A stretch of 64,000 nucleotides of DNA from JBKBII01 sp046299415 (GTDB lineage Bacteria > Pseudomonadota > Gammaproteobacteria > Ectothiorhodospirales > Ectothiorhodospiraceae), in assembly GCA_046299415.1 (NCBI GenBank), contig JBKBII010000003.1, forward strand, positions 235,043-299,042. The letters run 5' to 3'. The notes beneath the pieces are model-generated. The model did not search any database, was not told where the DNA came from, and saw nothing but the letters and a program-made list of their open reading frames with translations. Shown here piece after piece: positions 59,399 through 64,000 of this stretch. The position numbers and the translations under genes were made by a program. The number at the start of each line of letters is the position of its first letter. The first letter of the stretch is position 1.

Positions 59399-62300
59399 TC
59401 AAGAACGCAGCGGAAACTTCTCGAGCACCTCGGCCGTCGCCTCCAGGTACGCGTGTCCCCAACGACGATCCGGTTCCAGATAGGCGCCCTCGCCCCACTC
59501 ATTCCAAGCATTGATAAACACGATGCGCTCGTCATCAGCAGCTGCCGCCGCGTCGGTTTGCTGCACCACCTCATGCAACCACTCGGCGTATAGGCCCGGC
59601 GTCGAATTCACGAACACATGCCCCCGACCCGGCTTGCGCGCTTCGTTATCCCACGCCGGCATCACACCTCGAAACCAGCGGAACGGTTGCTCAACCGGCG
59701 CCGGCCGAGCCAACGCAAACGCCTTAGCGCTCGAATACGCAAAAAACAGCCCTTCATTCTCGGGATTGAGCATCGGCAACTGCTCTCGCACCTGCGGCAA
59801 ATGCAGCTTATGCGGCGGAAACTCAACCGCAGCGTCGCAGCCATACGGCCGCGGATCTTCGATCTCGAACGACTGCACTGCCGCCAGATACAACTCCGGC
59901 AACCCGCGCCGCGCCGCCTCGGCCCGCCAGCGCTGCACCACTTCGACCGGATTCTTCAAGGCGTCGATGCGATACACCAACAACAATGGGCGGCCATCGA
60001 TACGGATATACCGCGGATCGCGCAACGCCGGCTCGAGATCGGCAATAAACCGCTCGGGATCATCCGGCGCATACGACTGCGCCAACAACATCTCGTGCTC
60101 GGCGCCATCCCAACGCCGCGTCCAGTTCTCATTGGCCCAACACAGGCAAAACGGAAAATCAAAGCGCTCCGAGTCAGCCAAAAACTGGTCCAGCGGCCGC
60201 TCCAGCAACCGCCGCCCAGAAAACCAGTAGTAATAAAAACAAAAACCGTGCAAGCCATAACGCCGGGCCAGCTCGATCTGCGCCGCCATCACCTCAGGCA
60301 AGCGCAAATCATAAAAACCGAAATCGGCCGGCAACTTGGGTTGCTCATGTCCCACGAACTGCGGGCGCGCCTTCGCCACATTCGTCCACTCGGTAAAGCC
60401 TGCGCCCCACCATTCGTCGTTCTCGGCAATGGGATGGAACTGTGGCAAAAAATACGCCAGTGCACGGATACGCGTCGCCACTGCACCGCCACGCGCCGCC
60501 GTCGCCTGATGCTGACCGACGCCGCGTAGCACATCGGGCCGCCAACCCGGCCCGCGCGCCCGCGCCAGAGCAAAATCCTTCTGCCACTGCTCCCGCCACG
60601 GCCCCGCCTGTGGGCCACCGGCCAGCCCCCGCTCCTCACCCCCATCGACCCTCGGCGGCAACTGCCCAGACAGCGACAAATTTGGCGGCATCTGACTCGC
60701 ACTGAACGCCAGGCCCCGGGTGCGCTCGCGCACCCCGCTCAAGCCGCTGCGGCGCAGCACTTGCCAAAACTTCAGCAAGACCGCGCGTCGACTCCCGTGC
60801 CGCCGACGCGCCTCAGGCCACGCCCGCATCACCGTCATCAACCGCCCGCGCATCCGGGCCCAAAAGCCCCACCGCGCCTCATCCAGGCCGTTCGTCACAT
60901 CCCGCTCCATCGTCACAGCCGGCTGATCCACCGGCGATTTCCTTAAACCCATTCCCAAACCCAACCGCCGCGGCAACGCAACCTCGACCGCGGCAACCTC
61001 ACCACGCGCAGCGGCGACGTCATCGCCAACCTCAGCCGCCGTGCCCCGGCCCACCGCATCCGCGACGACGTCAGCCGCAGCGCCCCCCCGAACAGCCCCC
61101 GGCGCAAACCGACTCGCCGGCCCCTGCCCAGCCCGCGCCAGATCGGCCAACGTCTCAAAGGCCAGACCCGGAGCAACAGTCAATCCCGGCGCCGTCGTAA
61201 AGCGCCCGAGTTTACACACCCCACCCGCATCGACCTTGTCCACCGTCGGCAAGCCGTCACCACCACAGCGCTTACAGGCCGTCGCGCCCGCCCCCGCCGC
61301 CTCATCTGCCACGGCCGTCGAGCCAGCGGCCGCGGCCCTCGACGCAGCCCCCGGTTGCACGCCATGCGGAGCCTCCACCGCCGGCGGCAGCCCGCCCTCA
61401 GGGCCCAGCACACCCGGCATCAAGCGCTCAAGCAAGACCGCCGCCATCGCCTCGCCCAACGACAGTGCCCCCATTCGTCGCTCGTCGCCTCGGCGCGCGG
61501 CCTCACACTCGCGAGCGCCCGCATCGCGCGCCGCAGGGCCAACAGAATCCCCGCCATCGGTCTCCGCCGTGTCACCCAGATCCGCGTCCGCGCGTCGCCG
61601 CCCGGCGATGCTCCCGGCTCCTCCCAACGCCTCATCGATCCCCGCGGTCAACGGCAACCGCGCCACACCCGCCCACGCCTCCGGCCAGCAAAAAAACGCC
61701 TCCGCATACCGTGTCGCGCCGCCCAAAGACCACGCCCGCGACGAATTCAACGCCAACACCCGCTCCGCGTATGGCTGCGCCAAAGATTGGCTGTGATAAC
61801 ACGCCATTGCGGCGCGCTTGCGCTCAATCACGTCATCAATCGCCACCAGCCGATTGCACACCGGCATCTGACTACTGATCTCATAGCTGCAGGCAGCCAC
61901 AGGCCGCCGGGCGTGATCAACGGTCCACAGCCGCCACCCCAGCACGGCGGCCATTCGATGATCAGGGTGCGCTTCCCACGGCGCAGGAAAAAAAACCGTC
62001 CCACCGCAGGCCCAACGCTGCAGCGCCAACAGCGCGGCATCCAACACCGTCTCCAGACCACGATCCGGCGCGCGTAAAAATTCAACCGTCAGCTGCTGAC
62101 GCAGCGGCGGCACCCCGCTGTCACGGCGGGCGCCTGCACCCATCGAGTGCACGGAATCAACCGGGCTTTCCATTCCGTCATGCCTGTCGCGCTCATCGCG
62201 CCGCTCACCCCCACGGCCACCCCCACGGGCCAACACGGCCAGCGCAGCCCATGTCTCGCACTCGCGCTGCCCCACCAATGAATCGCCCACCCCCACGACC

Positions 62301-62569
62301 GATCGATCCGCATTCGCGCCAACAACCTTGCGTGCCACCGGATCGCTCGCAGTATCCGGCACACCCAACGCGCCATCGGTCAACACCATCACATGCACCG
62401 CAATCCCCTGATCGAGCGCCAGCGCCAGTGTCCCACCAAGGCCAAACGTCTCGTCATCGGCATGCGGCGCCAACACCCACCACGGCCCGGGCCCCAGATC
62501 ACCGGACAGCGCCGATGGCTCCAGCGCTTGACTCGGCAGCATCCGCCATTCGGGCCACAGCTCAATCAT
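59399..62569 (-). CDS. PIG-L deacetylase / WbsX (GH99-like) fusion
   Basis: 1056 residues. The N-terminal ~330 residues are a PIG-L/LmbE zinc deacetylase: APHADDETFG (34-43) and HPDH (201-204). About 370 Ala/Gly/Arg-rich residues follow as a linker. The C-terminal ~350 residues are a complete WbsX/GH99-like domain: YFLPQFHPIAENDEWWGAGFTEW, HGFCFYYYWFSGRRLLERP, CWANENWTRRWDG and FINAWNEWGEGAYLEPD. WbsX domains occur in O-antigen and capsule clusters; catalysis is unproven. Probably deacetylates and trims or transfers sugar on a surface glycan. ATG at 62569 with GTGAGG upstream; the frame opens at 62614. Converges on the RgpF-fusion gene. Confidence 0.9.
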   Translation of the reverse strand: MIELWPEWRMLPSQALEPSALSGDLGPGPWWVLAPHADDETFGLGGTLALALDQGIAVHVMVLTDGALGVPDTASDPVARKVVGANADRSVVGVGDSLVGQRECETWAALAVLARGGGRGGERRDERDRHDGMESPVDSVHSMGAGARRDSGVPPLRQQLTVEFLRAPDRGLETVLDAALLALQRWACGGTVFFPAPWEAHPDHRMAAVLGWRLWTVDHARRPVAACSYEISSQMPVCNRLVAIDDVIERKRAAMACYHSQSLAQPYAERVLALNSSRAWSLGGATRYAEAFFCWPEAWAGVARLPLTAGIDEALGGAGSIAGRRRADADLGDTAETDGGDSVGPAARDAGARECEAARRGDERRMGALSLGEAMAAVLLERLMPGVLGPEGGLPPAVEAPHGVQPGAASRAAAAGSTAVADEAAGAGATACKRCGGDGLPTVDKVDAGGVCKLGRFTTAPGLTVAPGLAFETLADLARAGQGPASRFAPGAVRGGAAADVVADAVGRGTAAEVGDDVAAARGEVAAVEVALPRRLGLGMGLRKSPVDQPAVTMERDVTNGLDEARWGFWARMRGRLMTVMRAWPEARRRHGSRRAVLLKFWQVLRRSGLSGVRERTRGLAFSASQMPPNLSLSGQLPPRVDGGEERGLAGGPQAGPWREQWQKDFALARARGPGWRPDVLRGVGQHQATAARGGAVATRIRALAYFLPQFHPIAENDEWWGAGFTEWTNVAKARPQFVGHEQPKLPADFGFYDLRLPEVMAAQIELARRYGLHGFCFYYYWFSGRRLLERPLDQFLADSERFDFPFCLCWANENWTRRWDGAEHEMLLAQSYAPDDPERFIADLEPALRDPRYIRIDGRPLLLVYRIDALKNPVEVVQRWRAEAARRGLPELYLAAVQSFEIEDPRPYGCDAAVEFPPHKLHLPQVREQLPMLNPENEGLFFAYSSAKAFALARPAPVEQPFRWFRGVMPAWDNEARKPGRGHVFVNSTPGLYAEWLHEVVQQTDAAAAADDERIVFINAWNEWGEGAYLEPDRRWGHAYLEATAEVLEKFPLRS

Positions 62570-62707
62570 TAAACAAGCCTCACCGCCGGCGCCTCGTCCG
62601 ACTTCATCCCGCACCCTGATCGATCACGCTGCGCGTCGTGTCCACCGCTCAACAGCGGATCGCCCCACTCGGGAAACCTTCTTTTTAAAGGGATCGCCGC
62701 CCAAAAA

Positions 62708-62758
62708 CCACCGCCCAGCCGCCACCGCCCAGCCGCGACCGCCCAGCCGCGACCGCAC
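62708..62758. repeat. tandem 14-base repeat
   Basis: Units of CCACCGCCCAGCCG: two exact copies at 62708-62721 and 62722-62735, a third at 62736-62749 with C2 to G and A3 retained (CGACCGCCCAGCCG), and a partial fourth to 62758. Low-complexity slippage repeat. Confidence 0.85.
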
Positions 62759-62779
62759 AGAAACCGGCGTAGGAAAACC

Positions 62780-62795
62780 GCGGTTCGAGAACCGC
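62780..62795. repeat. 16-base inverted repeat
   Basis: GCGGTTC and GAACCGC, seven bases each, face each other around GA. Not a tRNA T-arm, since no acceptor or anticodon stem surrounds it. Possibly a protein site. Confidence 0.5.
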
Positions 62796-63535
62796 CTCAG
62801 AGAATCGCCTCACCACAACACGGCGCCACCAGACGGCGCCACCAGGATCGCGATCAGGAATCGCCCACACGACCGGCCAAGCACCGCACCCAGAACCGTC
62901 GCGAAGATATCAACCCCGAGGACCGCCGCGAGGCCCAACGACAAACAGGGCGACACACCCGACGATCGACCTCAACCACAGCGTCCCGGCTGAGGGTGAC
63001 GACACCGATTACACCGTTACGACTCGGTATATAGAAAACCACGACACTGTTGAGGCTTACACCGAGTCGCGATCGACGCCCGGTCAGCCTCACCCGCGCT
63101 CATCGGTCTGATCGCCGGCCCGCGCACTAGCCCGGCAAGCAGCGATGCCCCTGGCAATCGGGCCAGCCCAACTTCAGCCCACTACCCGCCCCGAGCGCGC
63201 AGGCCGAGCCAAAGCCACGATGCCTCAGGATCACACCAAAGACTGGATCGCAACGGAGTCTAAGTCACAACGACCATCACGCTGCAGCAACACCATCAGA
63301 CAGGCCTCAGGACGCCTGCTGTAACCGCGGTCAGAATCAATTCAGCTTGCCATGTTGCTCTGATGGCCCTAACGCGACGGGGTCCACTCGGGCCCGCGCC
63401 GGCCGACGAAGCGATTTCTCGAGAGGGCCCACCAAAAGTTGCAAATCCGAGACACTGTTGCATTTACCTCTTGACAACGCTTTTGCTTTCAGCGAACCTC
63501 AGCGACAGGCAAAGAGAGGACCACCTGCCTAGCAA

Positions 63536-63553
63536 TAGAATGTCGACATTCTA
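63536..63553. promoter_or_regulatory. perfect 18-bp palindrome, candidate operator
   Basis: TAGAATGTCGACATTCTA reads the same on both strands over 18 bp. It lies about 60 bases after a TTGACA hexamer (63471-63476) and 350 bases before the last gene. Perfect dyads of this length are typical of dimeric repressor sites; the regulator is unknown. Confidence 0.55.
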
Positions 63554-63813
63554 GAGCACGAAAGGCGCGCAAAGCCCAGGCCGATTCCCCGCTCAACCCT
63601 ATCGACAACGCGCTCACTGACACCCGCAGCTCAACCCTGCAAACCATCGATTCTCAACAGCTCGATTTCGCAGACGAGTCCGGGCCCCGACCAACACGTC
63701 GGGGCCGCGTCAACCACCCGGACCAGCACAAAGCGCAGTGCTAGCTGGTGTCAGAGCACACTGAATGTATGGTAGAGTCTCAAGGTGATTTGGATTTTGC
63801 CGCCCGCGTCGAA

Positions 63814-63828
63814 CCCCGTCCTCCGGGG
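63814..63828 (+). other. hairpin in the leader of the last gene
   Basis: CCCCG (63814-63818), loop TCCTC and CGGGG (63824-63828) form a stable short stem about 75 bases upstream of the start codon at 63904. Could be a leader or mRNA-stability element of a strongly expressed exported protein. Confidence 0.4.
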
Positions 63829-63903
63829 CAGGCAAGGCGCTTACGATACCGATTGATCCAGTCGCAGTTCGGGTTTCACCCTTTACACCTAGGAGTCATC
63901 AAG

Positions 63904-64000
63904 ATGACCTTCAAGAAAATCGCCATCGCTGCCGCTGTCGGCGCCTCCCTCGGTTTCGCCGGCACCGCGTCTTCGTCAACCAACAGCCTGCTGTTCCCCT
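63904..64000 (+). CDS. exported protein of unknown function (N-terminus only)
   Basis: The first 32 residues, cut by the window end. A clean signal peptide: Lys-Lys then IAIAAAVGASLGFAGTAS, with cleavage expected near TASSS, followed by TNSLLFP. The ATG has AGGAG at 63891-63895, eight bases upstream. A long leader of more than 100 bases with a hairpin suggests regulated expression. Family not identifiable from this piece. Confidence 0.75.
   Translation, partial: MTFKKIAIAAAVGASLGFAGTASSSTNSLLFP

Larger units (their letters stand above)
62570..63903. other. long gene-poor region with repeats and palindrome
   Basis: About 1.33 kb with no supported gene on either strand. It contains the tandem 14-base repeat at 62708-62758, an inverted repeat at 62780-62795 and a perfect palindrome at 63536-63553, then the leader of the last gene. 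An island-edge or regulatory region is possible. Confidence 0.55.

Noticed and set aside
62708..62758. CRISPR array
   Set aside because: The units are 14 bases, directly abutting, with no spacers.
62780..62795. tRNA T-arm lookalike (GGTTCGAGAACC)
   Set aside because: No acceptor, D or anticodon stem can be placed around it, and no CCA end.

Overview
This is a GC-rich chromosomal window that reads as a free-living gammaproteobacterium. The evidence is a DEDDh RNase T, an OxyR with cysteines at exactly 199 and 208, a Slp-type lipoprotein, a DUF3301 protein, a GshA of the enterobacterial type, YheS-type ABC-F and a radC / coaBC-dut-argB neighbourhood like that of many gammaproteobacteria. The genus cannot be fixed by eye. 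I see no tRNA, rRNA, CRISPR array, transposase or phage structural gene.

Layout. 1-9.2 kb: the N-terminal part of nadA, an LRV-repeat protein overlapping a membrane-anchored thioredoxin, RNase T, an SLC13-type permease with two TrkA-C domains, a Slp lipoprotein, a UPF0126 channel-like protein and an NhaP2-type antiporter. 9.7-15.8 kb: a tightly coupled minus-strand operon of TraB-family membrane protein, FHA protein, Ser/Thr kinase with periplasmic loop and HAMP, PP2C phosphatase and LysM lipoprotein. This eukaryotic-like signalling unit is the most interesting system in the window. 16.2-25.6 kb: an inositol-monophosphatase-like enzyme, DUF3301 plus OxyR, a GAF-like/GGDEF diguanylate cyclase, an ABC-F ATPase and a GtrII-like membrane glucosyltransferase. 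The last forms a lipid-linked glucosylation cassette with gtrB and gtrA (to 27.6 kb). 28-33 kb: an orphan FliL-like protein, an MtfA peptidase, gshA and a glutathionyl-hydroquinone reductase. 33-38 kb: an RND adaptor and pump. 38-44 kb: argB, dut, coaBC, an alcohol-dehydrogenase-like reductase and radC. 44.5-53.2 kb: a tail-anchored response regulator, a small secreted beta-sandwich-type protein, a GNAT-nitrilase fusion, a small hypothetical protein and a transglutaminase/DUF2126 protein. 53.6-62.6 kb: three glycan genes, two of them very large multidomain fusions (GT2/coiled coil/degenerate WbsX/RgpF and PIG-L/WbsX). 62.6-64 kb: a gene-poor stretch with repeats and a perfect 18-bp palindrome, then the start of an exported protein cut by the window edge.

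The window joins core metabolism (NAD, CoA, arginine, dUTP, glutathione) and redox defence (OxyR, GshA, glutathionyl-hydroquinone reductase, thioredoxin) with ion and drug efflux, signalling and surface glycan synthesis. Many proteins carry long Ala/Pro/Ser/Asp/Thr-rich tails or insertions absent from the family norm, a recurring trait of this genome. Genes often overlap by four bases (ATGA, GTGA, TTGA), so several starts were set by coupling and ribosome-binding sites rather than by longest frame.
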